Shown: positions 7,389-13,404, numbered from the stretch's first letter. The stretch is 13,404 nucleotides of DNA from an uncultured Bacilli bacterium (GCA_947627395.1 CANQVW010000032.1:1-13404), one strand, 5' to 3'. Translations and numbers: made by a program. The notes: generated by a model from the letters alone, not told the origin.

Positions 7389-8471
7389 ATGATTCATAAA
7401 CATGTTTTATTTGCTTTTAAATTATGTGGAGAAATTAAGAATATAAAGAAATATGGAAATGGTCATATTAATGAAACTTATGTTGTTGAAACAGATGGAA
7501 ATTATCGTTATATTATTCAATCGATCAATTGTCATGTATTTAAAAATCCTAAAAAATTAATGAAAAACATTCTTCGTGTTACAACATGGTTATCTCATCA
7601 AGATGAAAACTATTCTGGTATTGAAATTATTAGAACCAAGAAAAATCGTATATATTATCATGAAAAGAAGAACTATTGGCGATGTTATAAATTTATTGAA
7701 CAAGCGAAAACGTATGAAACCTTAAATGATTTAGAAATGATTGAAGAAGCAGGAAAAGCCATTGCAAGATTTGAAAAAGCAATGGAAGATTTTCCGCTAG
7801 ATAAACTTTATAAAAGTATTCCTGATTTTCATAATACTCAAAAAAGATTACAAACATTTTTAAAAATTTTAAAATCAAATCCCATGCATTTAAAACATAC
7901 AGTGAGAAAGGAAATTCGTTTTATATTAAGTCGAAGTGATATCCTTGGAATCATTGAAGATGGAATAAAAAATCAAACCATACGTTTGGTCCCAACACAT
8001 AATGATACAAAATTAAATAATATTATGATGTGTGATAAAACTAAAAAATCATTATGTTTAATTGATTTAGATACAGTCATGCCTGGATCTATCTTATATG
8101 ATTATGGAGATGCTATTCGTAGTATGACTTCTATTGGAAAAGAAGATGAAATGGATGTTTTTTATGTGGACATTGATATGGAGAAATTTTATGCTTTCAA
8201 CAAAGGATATTTAGAAATCATGTCTTTCACATTAACACCATCTGAATGGGAACATTTAGTGGATTCTTCTATTATTATTACATTAGAATGTGCTATGAGA
8301 TTTCTAACAGATTATTTAGAAGGGGATGTCTATTTTCAAGTAGAAGATCCGATGCAAAACTTAAGAAGAGCGAGAGTTGCTATTCGTTTGGTACAAAAAT
8401 TAGAAGAAAAAAAAGAAGAACTAGAAAAAATTATTCAAGATATCAAAGTAAAAATAATCTCCAACGGATAA
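7389..8471 (+). CDS. NahK-like N-acetylhexosamine 1-kinase (APH-fold phosphotransferase)
   Basis: This cytoplasmic kinase probably phosphorylates an N-acetylhexosamine (GlcNAc or GalNAc) at C1 using ATP. Its 360 residues resemble, from memory, Bifidobacterium NahK (LnpB) nearly end to end: GNGHINETYVV (23-33), YIIQSIN (41-47), YWRCYKFIE (96-104), HNDTKLNN (204-211, the Brenner motif with catalytic Asp206), LIDLDTVMPGSILYDYGDAIR (metal-binding Asp226) and ECAMRFLTDYLEGDVYF near the C-terminus. The family usually feeds sugar 1-phosphates to nucleotidyltransferases or the lacto-N-biose/galacto-N-biose route, but no phosphorylase, epimerase or transporter is adjacent here. The substrate is therefore inferred from homology; another sugar or amino alcohol is possible. 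The start follows AGGAG by 10 nt. Confidence 0.85.
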   Translation: MIHKHVLFAFKLCGEIKNIKKYGNGHINETYVVETDGNYRYIIQSINCHVFKNPKKLMKNILRVTTWLSHQDENYSGIEIIRTKKNRIYYHEKKNYWRCYKFIEQAKTYETLNDLEMIEEAGKAIARFEKAMEDFPLDKLYKSIPDFHNTQKRLQTFLKILKSNPMHLKHTVRKEIRFILSRSDILGIIEDGIKNQTIRLVPTHNDTKLNNIMMCDKTKKSLCLIDLDTVMPGSILYDYGDAIRSMTSIGKEDEMDVFYVDIDMEKFYAFNKGYLEIMSFTLTPSEWEHLVDSSIIITLECAMRFLTDYLEGDVYFQVEDPMQNLRRARVAIRLVQKLEEKKEELEKIIQDIKVKIISNG

Positions 8472-8479
8472 TATAAAAG

Positions 8480-8509
8480 TGAATAGAATTTAAACGTCTA
8501 TTCTATTCA
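8480..8509 (+). promoter_or_regulatory. Perfect 10-bp inverted repeat just before the Ig-like gene's ribosome site
   Basis: TGAATAGAAT (8480-8489) and ATTCTATTCA (8500-8509) are perfect complements around a 10-nt spacer. It lies 8 bp after the kinase stop and abuts the SD AAGGAGG (8509-8515). No T run follows, so it is not a normal terminator. An operator, an mRNA-stabilising 5' hairpin or a processing site are all possible. Confidence 0.5.
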
Positions 8510-8522
8510 AGGAGGTTAACAA

Positions 8523-9836
8523 ATGAAGACGATTCACAAACTCATTATTTTAGCAGTTGTATTTCTAGGTATGGAAATGTTTATTGGTTCATTTCCATCT
8601 GTTCATGCATTTGATTATACCCATCTTCTTTCTAGTGTACCAAGTCATCCAGCAGCAACTTCTCCAAGTTACTATTACTATACCAAAGTGGATCACCCAC
8701 AAACAGCTGAGGAAATCAAAGAAGATTTAGAATTAGAAGCATATGATGAATTAGATGGATGCTTAAATTCATCCATTACTTGTGAAATGAGTCAAGATTA
8801 TCAAGAAAAAGTATTAAATGTTCCAAATGTATCCGAAAGAACTCTAGGAACATATGATTTTAAGTATCAAGCAAAAGATTCTTCAAATAATGTTGCTTCA
8901 TTAATTATCCATGTTATTGTAATAGATGATGTAAAACCAACTATTCATGAAGGTAGTTCAACATTAGAACATACCTTAGAAGTATATCGTGACACAATTT
9001 CAAAAGAAAGAATTTGTTTAGGAATTGAAGCAATAGATAATTACGATGCAAAATCTGATTTAAATTATGAAGTGGTAAGTGGAAATTATTTTGAATTAGA
9101 TCGCCCTCCAGTAGGAGATTATCCAGTTATAGTTCGTGTTACTGATTCTAGTCAAAACTATTCTGAGGTTACTGTCACTATTCATGTTGTAGATACAACA
9201 GCCCCTGTCATAACAGCCAATCAAACTTCAATTACCCAATCCTATCAATTACAAACAGAAATTCATGAATTATTAAAAACTTTAAATATTCGTGTAACGG
9301 ATAATTATAAAGTTAGCGATCCCAATACTTATACAATAGGAAATGATGAATATACACAAAATTTAGGAAAAATAGGAGATTATAAAGTTGTTATCTATGC
9401 AATTGATGAATATAGTAATGTTGGAACATTAGAGATTACTATTCATATTGTGGATGAAATTCCTCCTGTATTTTATCTAGACACTTCAAAAGTATATGTT
9501 AGTATTCGTACAAAATTAAAGAAAAATGATTTTATTGCCTTATTAGAGAATGACAATAAAATCAAAGACACTTTTTATCGTGTAGAAGTGATAGAAGATA
9601 CTTATACTTCAAATGCTACAGAGGAAGGAGAATATTTATATCAATTACGCGTTTTATATGACCAAGGAAATTATGAAGATTACAAATTTTTTGTACATGT
9701 TGTTTCAGAAGATATACCAACATCAGCTCATAAAATATCTTTCTTGACTAGAGTAGGAAACTTCTTTAAAAAAATTGGAAAAGTTCTTTGGGATATCTTA
9801 AGATGGCCTTTCCAAAAGCTTCGCGACCTTTTCTAA
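8523..9836 (+). CDS. Secreted protein with about four Ig-like (DUF5011-type) domains and an amphipathic basic C-terminal helix
   Basis: A 437-residue exported protein of unknown role. A signal peptide (K/H-containing N-region, hydrophobic core about 7-22) ends at a likely VHA site (Ala29). Then follow beta-sandwich repeats of about 85-90 residues. Each closes with a similar strand: LIIHVIVIDDVKPTI (127-141), VTIHVVDTTAPVI (218-230), ITIHIVDEIPPVF (305-317) and FFVHVVSEDIPTS (389-401). These resemble bacterial Ig-like DUF5011/HYR domains, common in surface adhesins. There is no LPxTG motif or SLH domain. Residues 404-437 instead form a predicted amphipathic helix with eight Lys/Arg and two Asp, hydrophobics every 3-4 residues and two Trp. 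It could bind the membrane or a wall polymer (inference). The ATG follows a strong AAGGAGG. The 3' end overlaps yidD by 39 bp. Confidence 0.88.
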   Translation: MKTIHKLIILAVVFLGMEMFIGSFPSVHAFDYTHLLSSVPSHPAATSPSYYYYTKVDHPQTAEEIKEDLELEAYDELDGCLNSSITCEMSQDYQEKVLNVPNVSERTLGTYDFKYQAKDSSNNVASLIIHVIVIDDVKPTIHEGSSTLEHTLEVYRDTISKERICLGIEAIDNYDAKSDLNYEVVSGNYFELDRPPVGDYPVIVRVTDSSQNYSEVTVTIHVVDTTAPVITANQTSITQSYQLQTEIHELLKTLNIRVTDNYKVSDPNTYTIGNDEYTQNLGKIGDYKVVIYAIDEYSNVGTLEITIHIVDEIPPVFYLDTSKVYVSIRTKLKKNDFIALLENDNKIKDTFYRVEVIEDTYTSNATEEGEYLYQLRVLYDQGNYEDYKFFVHVVSEDIPTSAHKISFLTRVGNFFKKIGKVLWDILRWPFQKLRDLF

Positions 9837-10064
9837 TTCCTTTTCAAATAAAGTTTTAGGAACAGGGTCATATCCTCCATGACTCAGTGGATTACATCTT
9901 AAAATACGAAAAAAGGTAAGAAAAGTTGCCTTAAAAAAGGAAAACTTTTGATAAGCTTCGATGCTATAATTAGAACAAGTAGGACGGTATTTACAATGAG
10001 CACTTGTTTTTGAATGTAAATTTTTTTGATAAAATTGAATGAGGCGAATCATTAGTTTATTCAT
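9798..10064 (-). CDS. yidD: Membrane protein insertion efficiency factor YidD
   Basis: A small (88-residue) membrane-associated protein thought to assist YidC/Oxa1-type insertion of membrane proteins. The family core is complete: LIQFYQKN, CKYRPTCSNYSIEAYQK with its cysteines, FFRILRCNPLSHGGYDPVP. I chose the ATG at 10064 (MNKLMIRL) over the longer in-frame start at 10100. It gives the usual family start and is preceded on the minus strand by GGGAG at proper distance, while the extra 12 residues lack family resemblance. In many Bacillota yidD sits alone, as here, and not in the rpmH-rnpA-yidC cluster. Its 3' end runs 39 bp into the convergent Ig-like protein gene, and no terminator separates them. 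A minus-strand TATAAT occurs at 10099-10104. Confidence 0.95.
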   Translation of the reverse strand: MNKLMIRLIQFYQKNLHSKTSAHCKYRPTCSNYSIEAYQKFSFFKATFLTFFRILRCNPLSHGGYDPVPKTLFEKELEKVAKLLERPS

Positions 10065-10098
10065 GTTTTTCTCCCAATACATTGTGAACATAGTTCCC

Positions 10099-10170
10099 AT
10101 TATAAGTTTTGCTTTTAATATAAGCTCTGCTTATAATGTATGCCTGCCTTACAATGTAAGCTTTATTTAT
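10099..10170 (+). repeat. Four tandem degenerate 18-bp palindromic units between yidD and the DUF2953 gene
   Basis: Units at 10099-10116, 10117-10134, 10135-10152 and 10153-10170 share a pattern near AATRTAAGCTNTGCTTAT. Unit 2 holds a perfect inverted repeat (ATAAGC, TCT, GCTTAT; 10120-10134). The other three are decayed versions of the same palindrome. The array fills most of the divergent promoter region and contains -10-like TATAAT on both strands (plus 10132-10137, minus 10099-10104). It could be an operator array or a decaying short tandem repeat. Confidence 0.6.
10109..10137 (+). promoter_or_regulatory. Possible promoter of the DUF2953-ytfJ operon
   Basis: TTGCTT (10109-10114) and a perfect TATAAT (10132-10137) are 17 bp apart, within the palindromic repeats. 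The -35 matches only three of six consensus bases. A sporulation sigma factor or another start site nearer 10180 cannot be excluded. Confidence 0.35.
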
Positions 10171-10221
10171 ATTATATACTTTTTTAGGTATGAAATCAAA
10201 TGGTTTGTTCATAATAAAAGT

Positions 10222-10749
10222 ATGATATTTCTAATCATTGCCATTTTAGTTAGCTTAATTTTTATTATGCCTATTGGAATTCGTGTCACTTATAATGATC
10301 AAAATAGTGATGTTGACCTTTATTTTTATAAATTATTTAATATAAAATTAGATTTAGACCAATTTGTCCGATGGCTTTTTACAACAAAGAAGAATAGAGA
10401 TCAAATCACTTGGGAAAGTTTCATACACAATATGAAAGTAGGGTACGCCTTTAAAAATATAGGAAAAAGTGTTTGTCATTTTTCTAAAGTTAAAAAGATA
10501 ACCTTTGTATTAAAAGAAAATTACGAAAGAGTTTATCTATTTGTTTCATATTGGATATTGTCACAAAAACTAAGTTCCTTTTTACACCAACATTTTAAAG
10601 CTGTTCATAATGAATATTATATGACATCCAATCAAAAACTTTCCTTTAGTTTTGAAACTATCATTGAAGTACGAATCATTTATTTTTTACTTGCTTTGAT
10701 TAAAAATATAAAAGATTTACCTAAAATTTTAAAAGCTATGAAAAGCTAG
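10222..10749 (+). CDS. DUF2953 family membrane-anchored protein (YtfI-like)
   Basis: About 175 residues from the chosen start. One N-terminal membrane segment (MIFLIIAILVSLIFIMPIGI) is followed by a soluble domain rich in Phe, Tyr and Lys. The anchor plus beta-strand opening (IGIRVTYND) and the FYKLFNIKL stretch agree with DUF2953/YtfI. The identification rests as much on its place directly before ytfJ, the usual partner, as on sequence. In Bacillus the pair is linked to sporulation. The frame is open upstream to 10039, but that stretch overlaps yidD and reads through the 18-bp repeats, so I reject it. ATG 10222 lacks a good ribosome site and shares bases with the TGA of a possible 11-codon minicistron (10190-10225). 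Its TAG stop overlaps the ytfJ ribosome site. Confidence 0.72.
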   Translation: MIFLIIAILVSLIFIMPIGIRVTYNDQNSDVDLYFYKLFNIKLDLDQFVRWLFTTKKNRDQITWESFIHNMKVGYAFKNIGKSVCHFSKVKKITFVLKENYERVYLFVSYWILSQKLSSFLHQHFKAVHNEYYMTSNQKLSFSFETIIEVRIIYFLLALIKNIKDLPKILKAMKS

Positions 10750-10759
10750 GAGAAACAAG

Positions 10760-11173
10760 ATGAATCACCCTATTTCAGATTTATTTAAATTATCTAGTGC
10801 ATCCATGAAAGAATTAAGTAATGTGGATACTGTTGTTGGAAAACCAGTGATGATGGAAAATGATATTTGTATCATTCCAATATCTAAAGTAAAATGTTCC
10901 TTTGCAACAGGAGGAACAGAAACTCATCAAACAAAATCAGATGGAGAATATCCATTTGGTGGAGCTACGGGTGGAGTTGTAAGTATTTCTCCCGTTGCTT
11001 TTCTTGTTGTACATGATGAAAAAGTTGAACTACTTCATTTAGAAGATCAAACTCATTTGTTAGAAAAAGTTATTGATGAAGTTCCTGAAGTCATAAATCA
11101 AATGAAAGAACTTTTTTCAAAGAAAACAAAAGTAAGTGAAGTTGAAAGAATAGAAAAAAAGATTCAACTGTAA
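10760..11173 (+). CDS. ytfJ: GerW-family sporulation protein YtfJ
   Basis: A 137-residue protein of the GerW/YtfJ family; in Bacillus it is a spore-associated protein affecting germination. The family signature is plain: HPISDLFKLSSASMKEL at the start, VDTVVGKPV, IIPISKVKCSFATGGTE and PFGGATGGVVSISPVAFLVV, then a charged C-terminal tail likely to be helical. The AGGAG ribosome site (10748-10752) overlaps the stop codon of the DUF2953 gene, so the two are translated from one mRNA. A strong terminator follows 6 bp after the stop. Its presence suggests that the organism or its recent ancestors form spores, although GerW homologues also occur in some non-spore-formers. Confidence 0.92.
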   Translation: MNHPISDLFKLSSASMKELSNVDTVVGKPVMMENDICIIPISKVKCSFATGGTETHQTKSDGEYPFGGATGGVVSISPVAFLVVHDEKVELLHLEDQTHLLEKVIDEVPEVINQMKELFSKKTKVSEVERIEKKIQL

Positions 11174-11178
11174 TTTTG

Positions 11179-11209
11179 AAATGCTATAGAAATTCTATGG
11201 CATTTTTTT
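11179..11209 (+). terminator. Intrinsic terminator of the DUF2953-ytfJ operon
   Basis: AAATGC (11179-11184) pairs with GCATTT (11200-11205). The stem continues through a T-G wobble and ATAG/CTAT with a 5-nt loop. The T run at 11203-11209 completes it, and the next promoter starts 2 bp later. Confidence 0.88.
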
Positions 11210-11210
11210 C

Positions 11211-11239
11211 TTGACTATTGTTTTTATTTTTCATATAAT
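11211..11239 (+). promoter_or_regulatory. Sigma-A-type promoter of the metallophosphoesterase gene
   Basis: TTGACT (11211-11216) and a perfect TATAAT (11234-11239) are 17 bp apart. Transcription would start near 11246, so the leader is only about 13 nt and begins almost at the SD AAGGTG (11247-11252). Confidence 0.85.
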
Positions 11240-11258
11240 TTTATACAAGGTGAAAACA

Positions 11259-11702
11259 TTGAGAAAAATTGTTATTGTAAGTGATAGTCATCATCAAAAT
11301 GACTTATTAAAACAAGTCGTTCAAAAAGAAAAAGCGGATCTTTATCTTCATGCAGGAGATAGTGAAGCAACAGAAGAAGAAATTTATCCTTTTTTGTCTG
11401 TTCGTGGGAATTGTGATTTTACCCCTTTTCCTTTAGAAAGAGTCATTACAATTGAAGAAGTTACTTTGTTACTTGTTCATGGACACCGTTTAACACAAAA
11501 TGAACTTATAAGAAAAGCTAAAGATGTTCATGCTTCTTTAGTTATTTGTGGGCATAGTCATTGTTATATGGATGTAATATTGGATGGCATTCACATCGTA
11601 AATCCTGGAAGTATTGCTAAACCAAGAGATTCTTTTAAAGGTTATCTTCTTTTATTCGTTGATGGATGTAACATTGAAGTTCGTAAGATTTCCTTATTTT
11701 AA
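11259..11702 (+). CDS. YfcE/MJ0936-family metallophosphoesterase (YsnB-like)
   Basis: A 147-residue soluble phosphodiesterase with a two-metal site. All family motifs are present: DSH (Asp9, His11), GD (Asp34), GNCD (Asn51), HGH (His74, His76) and GHSH (His99, His101). The natural substrate of this group is unknown; family members hydrolyse model phosphodiesters. I place the start at TTG 11259, because AAGGTG (11247-11252) lies 6 nt before it and the product opens MRKIVIVSDSHH as the family does. The in-frame GTG at 11250 lies inside that ribosome site, and the TTG at 11211 is the -35 box of the gene's own promoter. It has no clear terminator before the next gene's promoter. In Bacillus ysnB sits elsewhere, beside rdgB. 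Confidence 0.92.
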   Translation: MRKIVIVSDSHHQNDLLKQVVQKEKADLYLHAGDSEATEEEIYPFLSVRGNCDFTPFPLERVITIEEVTLLLVHGHRLTQNELIRKAKDVHASLVICGHSHCYMDVILDGIHIVNPGSIAKPRDSFKGYLLLFVDGCNIEVRKISLF

Positions 11703-11735
11703 TCCTATTTTCATCTTTTAAAATATAGAAAAAAA

Positions 11736-11744
11736 TGATATAAT
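11736..11744 (+). promoter_or_regulatory. Extended -10 promoter of the ytxK-ackA operon
   Basis: TGATATAAT (11736-11744) is a perfect extended -10 element. No good -35 lies at the expected distance (TTTTAA, 11716-11721), which fits an extended -10 promoter. The leader would be about 35 nt, with AAAGGA (11771-11776) before the ATG. Confidence 0.6.
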
Positions 11745-11784
11745 AAATATAAAAAGAAAATGTTTTAAAGAAAGGAATGAATAG

Positions 11785-12744
11785 ATGAGTCAAACAGATA
11801 TATTTTATGACCTTATGGATGAAGCATGTATGCTTTTAAATGAGAGGTTACACTTAAATTATTTAGATTGTCTCATACGTGTTGGAAAAGACCTTATCTA
11901 TGGTATTCATGATCAAAAGTTAGAAGAAGAAGATGTGAATGCATTAAATCGTATTTATCATAAAATTGAAAAGAATACTTTTATGAATGAAGAGATTCGT
12001 CAAGCCTTAGAACTTTTGGTGGTGAAAGCCTTTAAACATAAAGGGTATTCCTTAGATTTAATGACTCCAGATTACGTATGTTATTTGTTTGCTTACCTCA
12101 TTCAAAAGTTATTCAACATTCATCAAGAAGACGAAATTACAAAAAGATTTACAATGTTAGATATTGGGCTAGGCACTTCCAATTTAACAAACGCTATTGT
12201 TAACTTTTTACATAGTGATGTTGAATGTATTGGAGTAGAGCAGGATGAACATTTAGTTCAATTATCTCAAGTCTTTTCTGACTTAGAAGGAAATCATATT
12301 AAAATCTATTATCAAAATGCCTTACAAAAAATCATGGATGTAGTGGATATCATCATTGGTGATTTAGATGGTATTATGACAAATGATGGTTCCTATCAAC
12401 CTTATGAAATCATCAAATCTTACGAACATAACTTAGATAAAGATGGATATTTTATTTACATGATTCCAAATGATTTTTTCCAACAAGCTAAAATGAAAGA
12501 ATTCAAAGCATCTTTTATGGGGACTTTTCTTGGATTAATTGTTTTGCCCCCAGAGTTATTTCAAAAAAATCAGATAGGAAAAAGTATACTTATTGGAACA
12601 TATCAATACATAGCATCTTTTGATATGATGGTTGTACAAATGCCAAGTGTTCATCAAACAAAAGAATTTCAAAACACATGCGAAAAAATAGAAAAATGGA
12701 TAGAGAATATGGAGGAAAAGAAAAATGAAAATCATGTCCGTTAA
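11785..12744 (+). CDS. ytxK: YtxK-like class I SAM-dependent methyltransferase homologue
   Basis: A 319-residue protein with a helical N-terminal part, then a Rossmann methyltransferase fold resembling N6-adenine DNA methyltransferases. TPDYVCYLFAYL (94-105) precedes motif I, LDIGLGTSNL (125-134), the acidic Glu152 (IGVEQDE) and the later elements YFIYMIPNDFF and GLIVLPPELFQ...GKSILI that characterise YtxK. The catalytic position where N6-adenine enzymes carry NPPY/DPPY reads GDLDG (192-196), so DNA methylation is doubtful. Bacillus YtxK, as I recall, has a DLPVG-like version there. The product's target is unknown. It is directly upstream of ackA, the arrangement seen in Bacillus and many other Bacilli, and overlaps ackA by 20 bp, implying translational coupling. 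Confidence 0.88.
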   Translation: MSQTDIFYDLMDEACMLLNERLHLNYLDCLIRVGKDLIYGIHDQKLEEEDVNALNRIYHKIEKNTFMNEEIRQALELLVVKAFKHKGYSLDLMTPDYVCYLFAYLIQKLFNIHQEDEITKRFTMLDIGLGTSNLTNAIVNFLHSDVECIGVEQDEHLVQLSQVFSDLEGNHIKIYYQNALQKIMDVVDIIIGDLDGIMTNDGSYQPYEIIKSYEHNLDKDGYFIYMIPNDFFQQAKMKEFKASFMGTFLGLIVLPPELFQKNQIGKSILIGTYQYIASFDMMVVQMPSVHQTKEFQNTCEKIEKWIENMEEKKNENHVR

Positions 12745-13404
12745 TGCAGGCAGTTCTTCTTTAAAATTTCAATTGTTAGAAATGCCACAAGAAAAAGTAC
12801 TAACAGAAGGAGTTGTTGAATCGATTGGAAGTGGTGAAGTAGGTAAATATACCATTAAAATCAACCATGAAAAAATCACAAAAGAAATGGTCATTCCAAG
12901 TCATGCGGAAGCTGTGGATATGGTTTTAAAAGATTTAATTGCTCGTCAAATCATTCATAGTTTAGAAGAAATTGAAGGAGTTGGTCATCGTATTGTTCAT
13001 GGTGGCAGTTTTACAGAAAGTGTAAAAGTAACACAAGCAGTCAAAGATGAAATAAAAAAAGTCATTCCCCTAGCTCCCCTACATAACCCAGCACATTTAA
13101 TTGGCATTGAAGCTTTTGAAAAAGCACTTCCAAATGTCTTCCAAATTTGTGTGTTTGATACAGCTTTTCATCAAACTATGGCTGAAGATGCTTATTTATA
13201 TGCAGTTCCTTACGAATGGTATGAAAAACATCAAGTTCGTAAATATGGTTTTCATGGAACAAGTCACCAATATGTAGCAACACGTTGCGCTGAACTCATG
13301 AAAAAGCCTTTAAAGGACTTAAAGATTGTCACTTTACATATTGGAAATGGAGCTTCTCTTGCAGCTGTTAAACATGGAAAATGTGTAGACACTTCCATGG
13401 GTTT
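12725..13404 (+). CDS. ackA: Acetate kinase, N-terminal part (3' end outside window)
   Basis: Acetate kinase interconverts acetyl phosphate and acetate with ADP/ATP, usually the ATP-forming last step of fermentation after phosphotransacetylase. The first 226 codons are present and open to the window edge. Visible landmarks are NAGSSSLKFQLL with Asn7, GHRIVHGG with Arg89, FDTAFHQTM with Asp145, YGFHGTSH with His177 and the ATP-binding segment LHIGNGASLAAV. These correspond to the Arg91, Asp148 and His180 of characterised enzymes. GGAGG (12711-12715) precedes the ATG by 9 nt and lies within ytxK, whose last 20 bases overlap this gene in another frame. The gene supports a fermentative metabolism. 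Confidence 0.97.
   Translation, partial: MKIMSVNAGSSSLKFQLLEMPQEKVLTEGVVESIGSGEVGKYTIKINHEKITKEMVIPSHAEAVDMVLKDLIARQIIHSLEEIEGVGHRIVHGGSFTESVKVTQAVKDEIKKVIPLAPLHNPAHLIGIEAFEKALPNVFQICVFDTAFHQTMAEDAYLYAVPYEWYEKHQVRKYGFHGTSHQYVATRCAELMKKPLKDLKIVTLHIGNGASLAAVKHGKCVDTSMG

Noticed and set aside
8246..8476. 76-codon frame overlapping the end of the NahK-like gene
   Set aside because: Shadow in another frame of a clearly conserved kinase C-terminus; its composition is not protein-like.
10039..10221. In-frame upstream extension of the DUF2953 gene by 61 codons
   Set aside because: It overlaps the start of yidD on the other strand, has no ribosome site, and reads through the 18-bp repeats as hexapeptides unrelated to the family.
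1..13404. Mollicutes genetic code (TGA read as Trp)
   Set aside because: The GNAT gene ends on TGA within a terminator, Trp codons are TGG throughout, and ribosome sites and spore-linked genes fit a Bacillota with the standard code.

Overview
The window is very AT-rich (roughly 30% GC by eye) and densely coded. Genes end on TAA, TAG and at least one TGA, so the code is the standard bacterial one and not the Mollicutes code in which TGA is Trp. Strong AGGAGG-type ribosome sites, sigma-A-like promoters, and a DUF2953/GerW (YtfI/YtfJ) pair normally tied to endospore formation point to a low-GC Bacillota, perhaps Bacilli or an Erysipelotrichales-like lineage. The lineage is inference; the low GC and gene content are seen directly.

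Left part (1-5426): four + strand genes with gaps of 14-16 bp form one likely operon. They are the 3' end of an ABC-exporter ATPase gene, an unrecognised four-TM membrane protein with a large outside domain, an M3-family oligoendopeptidase and a Uup/YfmR-type ABC-F ATPase. A 209-bp convergent gap follows. It holds a bidirectional terminator shared with pepT and, possibly, a short structured RNA with its own promoter.

Middle (5425-8471): pepT (tripeptidase) runs leftward from a clear promoter. A divergent promoter drives a GNAT acetyltransferase whose stop codon lies inside its own terminator hairpin. Next is a kinase closely resembling N-acetylhexosamine 1-kinase (NahK). Its Shine-Dalgarno is predicted to be paired in a 12-bp, FourU-like hairpin.

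Right part (8480-13404): a secreted protein with tandem Ig-like domains ends in a strongly amphipathic basic helix and overlaps yidD tail-to-tail. The gap between yidD and the divergent DUF2953 gene carries four degenerate 18-bp palindromic repeats. Then come ytfJ/gerW, a terminator, a YfcE/YsnB-type metallophosphoesterase on its own promoter, ytxK (degenerate methyltransferase) and the start of ackA. The ytfI-ytfJ-x-ytxK-ackA order resembles that remembered from Bacillus subtilis, with the phosphoesterase where tpx lies.

Most of the window is ordinary housekeeping. The points most worth a second look are the SD-masking hairpin before the NahK-like gene, the candidate small RNA near 5262-5426, the Ig-like protein with its membrane-active-looking tail, and the palindromic repeat array before the DUF2953 gene. 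No CRISPR array, IS element, prophage or tRNA/rRNA gene was seen.
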